64,000 nucleotides of DNA from Oscillospiraceae bacterium (GTDB taxonomy: Bacteria; Bacillota; Clostridia; Christensenellales; QALW01). Shown here in pieces: positions 1-10,621 of this stretch. The notes beneath the pieces are model-generated. The model was given only the letters and a program-made list of their open reading frames with translations, was not told the origin of the DNA and searched no databases. The stretch is taken from positions 70,001-134,000 of the forward strand of contig CP091722.1 in NCBI GenBank assembly GCA_022009755.1, given 5' to 3'. Position 1 is the first letter of the stretch; the number at the start of each line of letters is the position of its first letter. A program made the translations under genes and the position numbers.

Positions 1-1478
<1,478 letters not shown>

Positions 1479-1564
1479 CATAGAGTTGTAGAGCGAGTAA
1501 GTAATCTTTAGCTGTCAAGGAGCTGAAAGATGATAAAGCCGTACAGAGATGTGCGTGTAATATT

Positions 1565-1680
1565 TCCGGTGGCAATGGCAAAGGGGATCACCTGTTCCCA
1601 TACCGAACACAGAAGTTAAGCCCTTTCGCGCTGATGGTACTTGGCTGGAGACGGCCCGGGAGAGTAGGTCGCTGCCGGAT
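1565..1680 (+). rRNA. 5S ribosomal RNA
   Basis: The ends TCCGGTGGC and GCTGCCGGA pair to form helix I. The interior contains the hallmark CCATACCGAACACAGAAGTTAAG. Length is about 116 nt, normal for 5S. It lies about 85 nt after 23S and belongs to the same transcript. Confidence 0.97.
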
Positions 1681-1692
1681 CCCAAACGGAAG

Positions 1693-1716
1693 CTCCGGAT
1701 CGAATCCGATCCGGAG
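1693..1716 (+). other. stem-loop between 5S rRNA and tRNA-Asn
   Basis: A perfect 9-bp inverted repeat CTCCGGATC / GATCCGGAG with a 6-nt loop. It is followed by ATTTTCC rather than a clean T-run, so a processing hairpin or weak terminator is possible. Confidence 0.5.
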
Positions 1717-1731
1717 ATTTTCCGAATTTAT

Positions 1732-1807
1732 TCCTCGTTAGCTCAGTCGGTAGAGCGTTCGGCTGTTAACCGAAATGTCGTTGGTTCGAGTCCAACACGG
1801 GGAGCCA
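1732..1807 (+). tRNA. tRNA-Asn (anticodon GTT)
   Basis: A 76-nt cloverleaf. The acceptor arms TCCTCGT / ACGGGGA pair with one G-U, the D arm is GCTCAGTCGGTAGAGC, and the anticodon GTT sits at 1765-1767 in the loop CTGTTAA. The T arm contains GGTTCGAGTCC, the discriminator base is G, and CCA is encoded. It is the last gene of the rRNA operon. Confidence 0.97.
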
Positions 1808-1836
1808 TCATTACTCCACGATGTGGAATACACTTC

Positions 1837-1873
1837 GAAACCCCTTGATTTTCAAGGGGTTTCAGTGTTTTTT
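1837..1873 (+). terminator. intrinsic terminator of the rRNA/tRNA operon
   Basis: A 12-bp perfect stem GAAACCCCTTGA / TCAAGGGGTTTC with a 3-nt loop, followed within 3 nt by a T-rich stretch (GTTTTTTG). The position just after tRNA-Asn fits the end of the operon. Confidence 0.85.
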
Positions 1874-1983
1874 GCTCATCTTTCTAAATTCACTTTTCAG
1901 GGCAAACAATTTGTGGTTTTCTCGGTATAACAGGACTTGAACCGCCGATGCTACTTAAAATCGTGCCCCGAGAGGTAAAGGAA

Positions 1984-2024
1984 GCGTCTTTTCTTACGAA
2001 TTCAAAGAAGGTAAGAGAAGACGC
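1984..2024 (+). terminator. 14-bp inverted repeat, terminator-like
   Basis: GCGTCTTTTCTTAC and GTAAGAGAAGACGC form a 14-bp stem (one G-U) around a 13-nt loop, followed by ACTTCTTTTATC. No intact gene precedes it, so it may be the leftover end of a lost gene or an operator for the ParB fragment. Confidence 0.45.
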
Positions 2025-2063
2025 ACTTCTTTTATCAAAAAAACGAAACGGAAGGTGCTATTT

Positions 2064-2297
2064 ATGAGCGAAAAATTGAAAAACGGACAGACTGCCCCCT
2101 TAGAAACCGATATTCGAAAAATCAGTATTAAATTAATTGACGGTTTTCCGAATCACCCATTCTATGTTTTCGATGATGACGAAATGTCGGACCTGACTGA
2201 AAGTATCCGGAGAAACGGTTTGATTTCGCCGGTTATCCTGTGGTGCCGTGCCGGCACTTCGGTTATAGGCAAAAAGAAAAATCGCTCCGTGAAATAA
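2064..2297 (+). pseudogene. ParB/Spo0J N-terminal domain fragment
   Basis: The 77 residues resemble the start of the ParB/RepB/Spo0J nuclease-like domain: an I-x-L-I-D-x-FPNHPF block, then D-E-M-x-D-L-x-ESIRRNGLISPVI. After that block the similarity stops and the frame ends with an unrelated basic tail. A full ParB would continue with the G-H-R-R motif and a helix-turn-helix. The ATG at 2064 follows a GGAAGG ribosome site and is preferred to the upstream GTG at 2055. Its position next to a tRNA suggests the scar of a lost mobile element, but no integrase is present. It could also be a short functional protein. Confidence 0.5.
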
Positions 2298-2303
2298 CGG
2301 ACG

Positions 2304-2341
2304 GCGGGACAGTCAGTTTATAGTGGCTGCCCCGCTTTTTT
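2304..2341 (+). terminator. intrinsic terminator after the ParB fragment
   Basis: GCGGGACAGTC pairs with GGCTGCCCCGC (one mismatch, one wobble), followed by a run of six T. Confidence 0.75.
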
Positions 2342-2363
2342 CATATCTTTTCTCGAACAGTTC

Positions 2364-2410
2364 TTGTATTCGACACAAATCTATGTTATACTATATTTAA
2401 CTGATTAGTT
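2364..2410 (+). promoter_or_regulatory. sigma-A promoter and candidate operator of the TetR gene
   Basis: A -35 TTGTAT (2364-2369) and -10 TATACT (2387-2392) are separated by 17 bp. Just downstream, AACTGATTAGTT (2399-2410) is an imperfect palindrome covering the start of transcription, a position suited to TetR autorepression. Confidence 0.6.
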
Positions 2411-2435
2411 AGTTATCAAGAAGGAAGTGGCGTAT

Positions 2436-3020
2436 ATGAGAGCAACAGAGGAACAGCACAACGCGCGCAAGCGGGAAATGATGGAAAAATGCTTTGAATG
2501 CTATGCCGAAAATGGACTTACCGGCACGGGCATAAAAGCGCTGGCAAAGGCGTGCGGCTGTACAACGGGAAATCTGTACTCCTATTTCAGCAGTGTGGAT
2601 GAGCTGATCATCGAATCAACGGCATACTGCATGGAAAAGGTCGAGGACGACTTTATGGAGAAGGCGCCTACCGACCCGAAGGACGTTGTCCGTTTTGTGA
2701 AAGAGGTTCCTTATTGGACAGCCAAAAAGCACGGCAAAAAGTATCGGCTGATGTATCAGATCTATACGCACCCGAAATATATAGAGCACGGCAAGAAATT
2801 TTTTGAGGGCGTGAACGAGCGCTATACCGAGTATGCCAAGCGGCTGGAGCCGAAAATAGGTATTCCCTATACGGTCATCACGCCGCTGATTTTTATCTTC
2901 GTCCGCGCCTGTGTGCATTATGCGATGTTCGAGGACGAATATTACCTGAAATCCCAGATGGAGGTTTTAAAGCAGGGAGTCGCCCTGTTCGTGGATAAGT
3001 ACAAAGCAAACCAAGAATAA
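2436..3020 (+). CDS. TetR/AcrR family transcriptional regulator
   Basis: A 194-residue protein, the usual TetR length. The N-terminal helix-turn-helix spans about residues 10-55 and includes the typical G-x-T-G-x-K-A-L-A-K and T-T-G-N-L-Y-S-Y-F-S-S recognition-helix pattern. The C-terminal two thirds is a helical ligand-binding domain with no recognisable effector signature. The ATG at 2436 is chosen because AAGGAAG lies 8-9 nt upstream; an in-frame GTG at 2427 lies inside that site. It is followed about 80 nt later by the collagen-like and giant surface proteins, which are its likely targets together with itself (inference). Confidence 0.9.
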   Translation: MRATEEQHNARKREMMEKCFECYAENGLTGTGIKALAKACGCTTGNLYSYFSSVDELIIESTAYCMEKVEDDFMEKAPTDPKDVVRFVKEVPYWTAKKHGKKYRLMYQIYTHPKYIEHGKKFFEGVNERYTEYAKRLEPKIGIPYTVITPLIFIFVRACVHYAMFEDEYYLKSQMEVLKQGVALFVDKYKANQE

Positions 3021-3103
3021 GCCGGTCAGCCGCCGCTCATTTACGGCGCGGGCAGCGGTGCAAAGCTTCGCCGTGACAAACAATTCTGAACGGAGGAAAG
3101 AAG

Positions 3104-4402
3104 ATGAAAACAGGGAAAAAACTACTCACAGGTACACTTTCGGCGCTTTGCGCCACTCTATTGGTGCTTGCATCGTGCTTGCCGCAGGATGGAGCAAGGC
3201 GGCAAATAGAAGCGCCGTACTGCCGGAGGTGCGGAACAACGGCACGGCGATCCAGTGGAAATACAGCGATGAAACCGATTGGCGCGACCTTGTGTCGCTT
3301 ACCGAGCTGCGGGGCGCTGCCGGAGAAAACGGCAAGGACGGCACAGACGGTAAAGACGGCTCTAACGGTGCCGACGGTAAGAACGGAATAAACGGTATAA
3401 ACGGTAAAGACGGCATTAACGGCAAAAGCATAGAAGTACAAAGAGCAACGGAATACATACAGTGGCGTTACGAGGGTGACGAGTGGCAGAATCTTGTTGC
3501 GATAGCCGACATCACAGGTCCTACCGGGCAGAAAGGCACAGACGGTGCAAACGGAAAAACACCGGAGTTCCGCGTGAACGAAAACACCCTGCAATGGCGC
3601 TACACCGGCGATGAAATATGGCTGAATCTTTACGACCTTACCGCATTAAAAGGTGCGGATGGCAGAGACGGCATTGACGGTAAAGACGGCATAAACGGGC
3701 GAGACGGAGCCGACGGTAAGGACGGAACAAACGGGCAAAACGGCACTGACGGCAAAGACGGAAACACCCCGTTCATCGGCGAGAACGGCAACTGGTGGAT
3801 CGGCACGACCGATACGGGTGTGAAAGCCGCCGGTGTTAACGGTGAAAAAGGCGACAAAGGGGATCAGGGTGACAAGGGCGACAAAGGTGACCCCGGTGAA
3901 AAAGGCGACAAAGGCGACAAGGGCGACAAAGGCGATGCCGGTCAAGACGGCAGCAGCCCGGGCTGGTTTTATGGCGTTGGGGTGGTACAATCGGTCGATC
4001 TTCAAAATGATACGGCGCCGCTGTATTTTTCAGGGAAAAAAATGAGCAGCGGCGGGCTTGTTTCCCTGCAGCGGGGATACCGTTCGACTGTCACGTGGAC
4101 ATCATTATCAGGTGAGCGTAAACGGGGCGGTCTATGCCATGTCCAATGATGGCAGCGGCTTCTATTCCGTTCGGATGACGGACGGCTATGATAACCAGCT
4201 GTGCAGGGATCTTACGAGCATAAAGGTGGACAAAGGCATAAAGCTGAACGAGACGAGAAGAGAGCAGCATACGCTGAGCTTTAACCGGGTATACGATGCC
4301 AAAAGCGGCGATATCGTCCTGCGGCTTGCACTTGAGCAGGCCGAGTATGCTACCTATCTTCTTTCGTTCAGAGGCACCATTACCATAACCGCTCTTGACT
4401 GA
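3104..4402 (+). CDS. collagen-like surface lipoprotein (two frameshifts)
   Basis: It begins at ATG 3104 after GGAGGAAAG with a lipoprotein signal ending in the lipobox L-V-L-A-S-C. The reading frame shifts near 3185-3230 into a frame with three copies of a roughly 30-residue module (pattern I/L-Q-W-x-Y, W-x-x-L, L/I-x-G). These alternate with Gly-X-Y collagen-like segments: GKDG/GTDG-rich near 3330-3420 and 3655-3770, then GDKGDKGD-rich near 3840-3950. A second shift at about 4078-4110 leads to a globular C-terminal domain ending at 4402. The two shifts compensate, giving 433 codons overall, so sequencing error is likelier than decay. It is probably an exported adhesive stalk protein. The next gene starts 32 nt downstream, so the two are probably cotranscribed. 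Confidence 0.75.
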
Positions 4403-4434
4403 GCCGATATACACGAAAACGGAGGTAGCAAGAA

Positions 4435-7400
4435 ATGAAGAAACGAATACTCAGTATCCTGCTTTTATGCTGCATGGTGCTGACGCTGCTGCCGACAACA
4501 GCGTTTGCAGCGGAGACCGGCGCGATGGATAATATCCCCGCAAAATTTGATGTAGAGATCGATCTGTGCGGCAGAACGAGCGACATCAACATCAAGGACA
4601 GCAAGACATACTATATCTATTCGTCCTCAAGCGATCCGGACTTTGTCTGGACAAAGAAGATCCAGATCAACGGAAAGAAGGCGGCACCGCACATCTTCCT
4701 GGATAACGTGAATATTCAGGTGAAGAAGGACGCCAAGACACCGGCCATCGAGCTGCACGGAAAGGCGTCGGCGTATCTGTACTTTATCAACCGGGACAGT
4801 AAGCTGACGGGGGCCACCGGACGGGCGGCCATTCAGAAAAACCGCAGCGAGGGGCAGCTGTGCGTGCAGGTGATGAAGGGCACCACGGTGACATGTCAGG
4901 GCGGCTATAAAGCGGCGGGCATAGGAGGAAGCTGGGCGACCCGCAATATCGCAGAAAGTCTGTTCAACCTGGATATGTACGGTCACGGCGCAAATATGCA
5001 CTTCGGCTCTCAGACGAACCCATCGCTCTGGAGCGGCACCATCATCGCCAAGGGCGGCGATGGAGGAGCCGGCATTGGCGGCGGCAGAAACGGCAGCGGC
5101 GAGAAGCTGTATTTCTACTCAGGTAAAATCGAGGCGAAGGGCGGCGAAGCGGGCTCCGGCATCGGCGGCAGCTTCAAGGGCCGCGGCCGCGATATCTACA
5201 TCTACGGCGGCGATATTTCCGCCACCGGCGGCGAGGGAGGAGCCGGTATCGGCGGGGGCTGCTGGACATCGGAGCAGGACATGGATGGCGACACCGCTGC
5301 CTATAATATCAACATTTACGGCGGCAAGATCAACGCCCACGGCGGATACAACGGCGCGGGCATCGGCGGCGGTCAGTTCGTCCCGGCGCGCGATATCACC
5401 ATCACCGGCGGCGAGATCACGGCGCACGGTACGCACGGCGCGGCCATCGGCGGCGGACGCTGGCGTCACGGTCAGAACATCACCGTGACGGACGCGAAGC
5501 TGAAGCTGACGACAGGATACTCTCGATACATCTCGGACGAGGCGGCAGCTATGGGCTACGGCGATTGTGTATACTTGGAAAGGGTATACGATATCGACGT
5601 AGGGAAAAGATATATAGGAGATCTTGTCAGGAACCCCCTGCCCGAAGACTACAAGTCCATCAAAATAGGCTCATACCATGGAAAGCTGGTGAAGCTGAAG
5701 GTTGAGGCGCAAGCCATCAACCGCGACGACGAGTTCGCCCGCTTCTGGAATCTCTATGATATTCTGATTCCCAATGAAAACGGGCGTATCGACGTGCAGC
5801 TGCTGACGCTGCCGTACGTGAAGAACTACGGCTGGGCGATCGAAGCGATGGAGATGGAGCTGATCGACGACCCCTGCAACGGGAAGCACGACTTCGGCTG
5901 GGTCGACCGGCAGTCGTGCCACGTCTGGGCATGCCGGAATATGAAATGTCAGGCGCGTGACCCGGTGGCGGAGATGTCCAAGCAAAACGGAAAGCACATC
6001 CCCGGCGAATGGGGCAATCAGAAGCAGCTCTGCACTGTGTGCGGCCATGTGATGGGAACGGACACGAAGGCGCCGGTGCTGGAGGTTTTGAAGAACGGCG
6101 AGAGCTACACCGTCGAGGATACCCTCGATGGAAATCCCGGCGCGTACACCTTCACCGTGAGCGACCCGGCGCTGAATGGTGAGACGTCCTCCGGCATCAA
6201 GTCGGTGACCATCAACGGCGAGCTGCAAGCCGGCCCCACCTATCGTCTCCCCGCGCCAGATGGCGGCAACAATGATGCGGGAGCGGAATATACCGTGGTT
6301 GCGACTGACAACGCGGGAAACGAGACTACGGCCACAGTCAGAACCTACAGGCGGCACCACGTGAAGGTCATCAGCCCGGACGGCAAAAAGACCTACGCCG
6401 ATCTGATGCTGCCGCACAATGAATATCTGGTGCTCCAAATCAGACTGCCAGCGGGCGTGTCGGCAACGCTGACCGATGAGGCAGACGGGACGAAAATCCC
6501 ATATGACAAGGAAAGGGAGAGTTCCGGGCAGGTCTGATCACCAAAAACCGGACGCTCGTGCTGAACTATTCGACGAAGCATCCAAAGGTCGAGCTTCGCT
6601 TGGGGACGGGTCAGTACTTCACGGGATATAACGCGGATTCGGACGAACCGTACTATCTCAAGGGCGCGTCCATGGTTGGGAATTCCTATCAGATAGGCAT
6701 GTGGGTCGACACGGACGCGAAGCCGGGCTATTACCTCAGCTCTCCGAATCGCTACACGCAGGAAGAGCTGGCAGCGCTTGACGAGTCCCTCTGGAAGGAA
6801 TACAAGATAGCGGAAGCCACGCCGGGATCGATCGTGCTGCCATTTATCTTAATCACAATAGACGCCGCGGCGTATGAAAAAAACGGCGGTTGGTATGTCT
6901 ACGCCAAAGCCACGAACCCGACGGGAACGACCTTTGTATCTACGCCGAATATAATCATTGACGTCGAGAACCCGAAAGCCATTGATCTTTCTACCGGAAA
7001 GGAACTGGAGAACTATGGTAAGTATTACGGCAACCTGCGGTTCAAGGTAGAGGACTCATCGCCCGTCACGGTTCGTTGCCATACATCCCCGAGTGGGAAA
7101 GCTGAGCTTCTGACGCCGGATGAAAATGGCGTTTATACGATCCCGGCAGAGTATGACAACAGCATCCAACACACGCTTATCATCGAAGACGCCTGCGGAA
7201 ATGTGGCCTCCTACAGGTCGTTCAAGGTTTTCTGGAACTACCTGACCAATGTGCGGGAGAAGGACCATTGGAACGAGACGCCTGCGCAGCCGATCCGTAT
7301 TTCCAAGGAACAGAATCTGAAAGATGCGCTCTCCAATATCAAAATCGGGGTTTATACAGCTGACACCTCCGGTTGGATACCTGTCGACGTTTCGTGGGAG

Positions 7401-9167
7401 AACCCGGTGGATTATGATCCGCAGTCCCAGCGGGAGCAGACCTTCACGGTCAACGGAACGGTGATTCTGGAGGGCACCGGAGCACGCTGCAACTCGGGGC
7501 TTGATGTTATCACACGTCCGGGAGAGGAGTGGAAGAAGAACATCTCGGTGCAGGTGACCGTGGAGGGCGACCCGCAGTATAAGGTGACGGTGCAGGATTG
7601 CGAAAACGGCAGAGTCAAGGTGGTGAACGCTGCGGGAACCGCCGAGGACGGCACGCCACTGTTCTTTAAGGGCGAGCTTGTCATGCTCTCCATTGACCCC
7701 GACGAGGGCTATATGCTAAGCACGCTGTCCGTCAATGGCAACCCTGCCGCCGTTGCGGTTGGGGACGATACCTATACCTTCACCCAGCCGGAGGGAGATG
7801 TTACCATCACCGCAGCGTTTGAAATGCGCAACGATCATACCGTAGCATTTGACGCTAACGGCGGCTCCGAGCCTGAGGATCTGCCCGAGGAGGTCACCAC
7901 CGCAATGCCCGCCAAGAAGGTATTGCACGGCAGCGAGTATTATCTGCCGGAGTGCGAGTTTATTGCGCCCATAGGAAAGCAGTTCAAGGCATGGCAGATA
8001 GACGGAACGGAGTATCCGGTGAACGCCCCTGTGACCGTCACTGCTGACATCACAGTCAAGGTGCTGTGGGAGAACGTGCGCTATACGATCACCTTCGATA
8101 CCAACGGCGGCAGCGAAATTGCCCCCATTACGCAGGACTACGGCACGGCAATAACCGCACCTGCGAATCCGACCAGGGAGGGCTATACCTTCCTCGGCTG
8201 GGACAAGGCAATTCCCGCGACCATGCCTGCCGAGAATATGACCATCACGGCGCAGTGGAAAGACATCGAAAAGCCCACGGGTGAAATAAAAATCAACGAG
8301 AACAGTTGGAAAGCGTTCCTCAACAACATCACCTTCGGTCTGTTCTTTAAGGACACGCAGACGGTGACAATCACCGCAGCCGACAACAGCGGCGAGACGG
8401 TAGCGGTTGAATATCTGCTGTCGGCAAAAGAGCTTACCAAAGCGGAGCTTGACGGCATGGCCTTCACAGCGTACACCGCACCGTTCGGCATTGACCCCGA
8501 TAACGAATATATTATCTATGTCAGACTGACCGATACGGCGGGCAACATGGACTATATTTGCTCGGACGGCATTGTGCTTGACGGCATAAGCCCCGTTATC
8601 ACAGGCATTGAGGACGGAAAGACCTACTGCGAGGCGCAGACGGTCACCATTGACGAGAAGTATGTGGACACCGTCACCGTAAACGGCACGGCGGTCACAC
8701 TTGACGCAACCGGCAGCTTTGTCCTCTCTCCGGCAGACGGCGAGCAGAGAATCATCGTCACCGATAAGGCGGGCAACACAGCCGAAATGACCGTAACGGT
8801 CAACGACGGGCATACCGGCGGCACGGCGACCTGCACTGAAAGGGCAGTTTGCGGGGTTTGCGGCAAAGCTTACGGCGAGCCTGACCCGAACACCCACACC
8901 GACTTAAAGCATTTCCCCGCAAAGGCGGCGACCGAGGATGCCGAGGGCAATATTGAGTATTGGTACTGCGAAGGCTGCAATAAGTATTACAGTGACAAGG
9001 ACGGCACCAAGGAAATCAAAAAAGCCGACACCGTAACGGCGAAGCTGCCGAAGTCTCCACCGACCGGCGACAACAGCAGCCTCATGCTGTGGAGCGCATT
9101 GCTGTTCATCAGCGGCGGAGCTGTTATCTGCACAGCTGCTAACAAAAGGAAGAAACAGCAGAAATAA
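4435..9167 (+). CDS. giant wall-anchored repeat protein (one frameshift)
   Basis: A secreted protein of about 1577 residues. It has a signal peptide of about 25 residues (MKKRILSILLLCC...TAFAA), then a region of repeated GAGIGGG and I-x-I-x-GG-x-I motifs (DNA about 5040-5470) typical of beta-helix adhesins. Bacterial Ig-like or Y-like domains follow (V-T-D-x-A-G-N-x-T near 6300 and again near 8540 and 8770). Two InlB B-type repeats lie near 7840-8260 (F-D-x-N-G-G-S, G-Y-T-F-x-G-W). The C-terminus has a P-P-T-G-D-N sorting-like motif, a hydrophobic segment and a KRKKQQK tail, consistent with sortase anchoring. The frame breaks near 6520-6535; restoring one base gives 1578 codons. No sortase gene is in the window. 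Confidence 0.8.
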
Positions 9168-9193
9168 AACCTGAATACAGACACACATATGGT

Positions 9194-9222
9194 GCAGGGG
9201 CGGCGGGTTGCGCCGCCCTTGT
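9194..9222 (+). terminator. GC-rich hairpin after the giant surface protein
   Basis: GGGCGGCG (9198-9205) pairs with CGCCGCCC (9211-9218), with A-T/G-T extension, followed by TTGTGCTT. The stem is strong and the T-run weak. Confidence 0.6.
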
Positions 9223-9274
9223 GCTTAAAAACGAAAATTTACATGCAAAAAAACCGCGAAACTGTTGCTTCCTC

Positions 9275-9303
9275 TTGACATTGTTCCAAGTTGAGAATAT
9301 AAT
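9275..9303 (+). promoter_or_regulatory. sigma-A promoter
   Basis: Consensus TTGACA (9275-9280) and TATAAT (9298-9303) with an exact 17-bp spacer, upstream of the small helix-turn-helix gene at 9328. Confidence 0.85.
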
Positions 9304-9327
9304 ATAGCCAGAGAGGAGATGTAAACG

Positions 9328-9546
9328 ATGTACAGCATAAAATACATTTCAGCTATTGAAGCGGCGGAACGCTGGCACCTTTCAAGACGCCGTGTGGTTG
9401 CTCTTTGCGGAGACGGGCGCATAACCGGGGCACAAAAAGCCGGGGCATATTGGATAATCCCCGAAAATGCAAAGAAACCGTCAGACGCCCGTGTTAAAAC
9501 CGGTAAATATATCGGAATACACATGGCGGAAAAGGAGTCAAACTGA
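9328..9546 (+). CDS. small excisionase/MerR-like DNA-binding protein
   Basis: A 72-residue protein with the pattern S-A-I-E-A-A-E-R-W-x-L-S-x-R-R-V, then G-x-I-x-G-A-Q-K-x-G-x-Y-W-I-I-P. This is the winged-helix excisionase (HTH_17-type) fold often found as a stand-alone regulator in Clostridia. The ATG at 9328 follows GAGAGGAG and lies 25 nt after a consensus promoter. In other genomes such proteins accompany toxin-like or Fic genes; the 134 nt after it hold no recognisable partner. Confidence 0.75.
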   Translation: MYSIKYISAIEAAERWHLSRRRVVALCGDGRITGAQKAGAYWIIPENAKKPSDARVKTGKYIGIHMAEKESN

Positions 9547-9680
9547 GACATAAAGGCTTTCATATACAGACCCGTAGGCAAAGAAGTTCCGGCAAAGCCC
9601 ACGAGCCAACAAAAGAGAACAAGGCATCGGCTTTGCATGGCAGGGTCGGTGCCTTACGGCATTTTACAGGAGGTGCGCAA

Positions 9681-10301
9681 ATGAAAAAGGTTATCACAAT
9701 AGGACGCGAGTTTGGGAGCGGCGGTCGTGCGATCGGCCGCAGAATTGCAGAAAAGCTGCAGATCGCTTATTACGATCAGGAGATCGTAACCGAGATTGCC
9801 AAGCGCACAAAGCTCTCCGAGGAATATGTGGAACGCATCACTGAAAATCGCCCGTATATACCTTATCCCATTCATGCCGGTACGAGTTTTCATGCTCCAT
9901 ATTATGCCTATGCGGAATTTGACAGAAGCCTTACGGTGTTCGCTGAGCAACACAACATCATTAAGGAGCTGGCAGATAAATCCGATTGTGTTATCGTCGG
10001 GCGATGTGCCGATTATATTTTGAAGGAAAAAACTCCGTTCCGTATTTTCGTCTATGCGGATGCAGAGAGCAAACTGAAACGCTGCCGGGAACGAAGTCCG
10101 GAGGATGAAAGCTTATCTGATTCCAAGATTAGAAAAAATATCCGTTCTATCGATAAAGGAAGGGCAAGATATTACAACTACTTCAGCCGACAAAAATGGG
10201 GAGCACGTGAAAACTACGATCTGCTTATCAATACGTCAGGTAAAGATGTCAAACAGGTTTCCGAAGCGGTAGCCGACTATTTGAAGAGATATCTGTTTTA
10301 A
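9681..10301 (+). CDS. cytidylate kinase-like family protein
   Basis: A 206-residue protein with a P-loop NTPase start (I-T-I-G-R-E-F-G-S-G-G-R-A-I-G) and the later I-V-G-R-C-A-D-Y-I and F-I/V-Y-A-D segments of the Cytidylate_kin2 family. In this family the true nucleotide substrate is unproven. The start at ATG 9681 has AGGAGG 7-8 nt upstream. The C-terminal D-K-G-R-A-R-Y-Y-N-Y-F segment is the family's lid/Arg-rich region. It is not in an obvious operon; a serpin remnant follows. Confidence 0.85.
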   Translation: MKKVITIGREFGSGGRAIGRRIAEKLQIAYYDQEIVTEIAKRTKLSEEYVERITENRPYIPYPIHAGTSFHAPYYAYAEFDRSLTVFAEQHNIIKELADKSDCVIVGRCADYILKEKTPFRIFVYADAESKLKRCRERSPEDESLSDSKIRKNIRSIDKGRARYYNYFSRQKWGARENYDLLINTSGKDVKQVSEAVADYLKRYLF

Positions 10302-10364
10302 TGACGGATAATTCGGGCGCGGGTGAAATTATGCAGAATAATTGGGAATCAAAGGGGATTGGCA

Positions 10365-10579
10365 CTGTTCCGTGAAAGCCGCGTGCTGCATAAGGCGTAT
10401 ATTGCCGTGGACGAAAAGGCACAAAAGCCGGTGCGGCGACAGCTGCGGAAACGGTATATACCGCCCTTGAGGAGGGTGTTTATAAAGTGACGCTTGACCG
10501 TCCGTTTGCTTATGCCATTATAGACGACGCAATCGGGCTGCCGTTATTTATCGGCACAGTCACGGACATTGGGGAATAA
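10365..10579 (+). pseudogene. serpin (serine protease inhibitor) C-terminal remnant
   Basis: The frame from 10365 reads ...S-R-V-L-H-K-A-Y-I-A-V-D-E-K, which is the serpin segment before the hinge. After a frameshift near 10427 it continues A-A-T-A-A-E-T-V (hinge-like), then V-T-L-D-R-P-F-A-Y-A-I-I-D and G-L-P-L-F-I-G-T-V, the serpin signature and last strand, with a stop at 10577-10579. The roughly 300 residues that should precede it are absent. Gut Firmicutes and bifidobacteria carry secreted serpins against host proteases; this copy is a clear remnant. Confidence 0.7.
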
Positions 10580-10621
10580 TGTTAGTTTAAAAGCAACCTG
10601 AAAGCAGGGGAGGCCAAAGAT

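Noticed and set aside
1928..1958. tRNA-like T-arm on the minus strand (GGCGGTTCAAGTCC)
   Set aside because: No matching acceptor, D or anticodon arms and the T stem pairs poorly; not a tRNA gene.
3330..3950. CRISPR-like or tandem DNA repeat
   Set aside because: The periodicity comes from Gly-X-Y codons of the collagen-like protein; no spacers or conserved palindromic repeat. No CRISPR array was seen anywhere in the window.
5671..6438. 255-codon minus-strand open frame
   Set aside because: Antisense shadow of the giant surface protein; no ribosome site or family pattern.
7716..8897. 393-codon minus-strand open frame
   Set aside because: Antisense to the InlB-repeat region; the long open frame follows from codon bias of the real gene.
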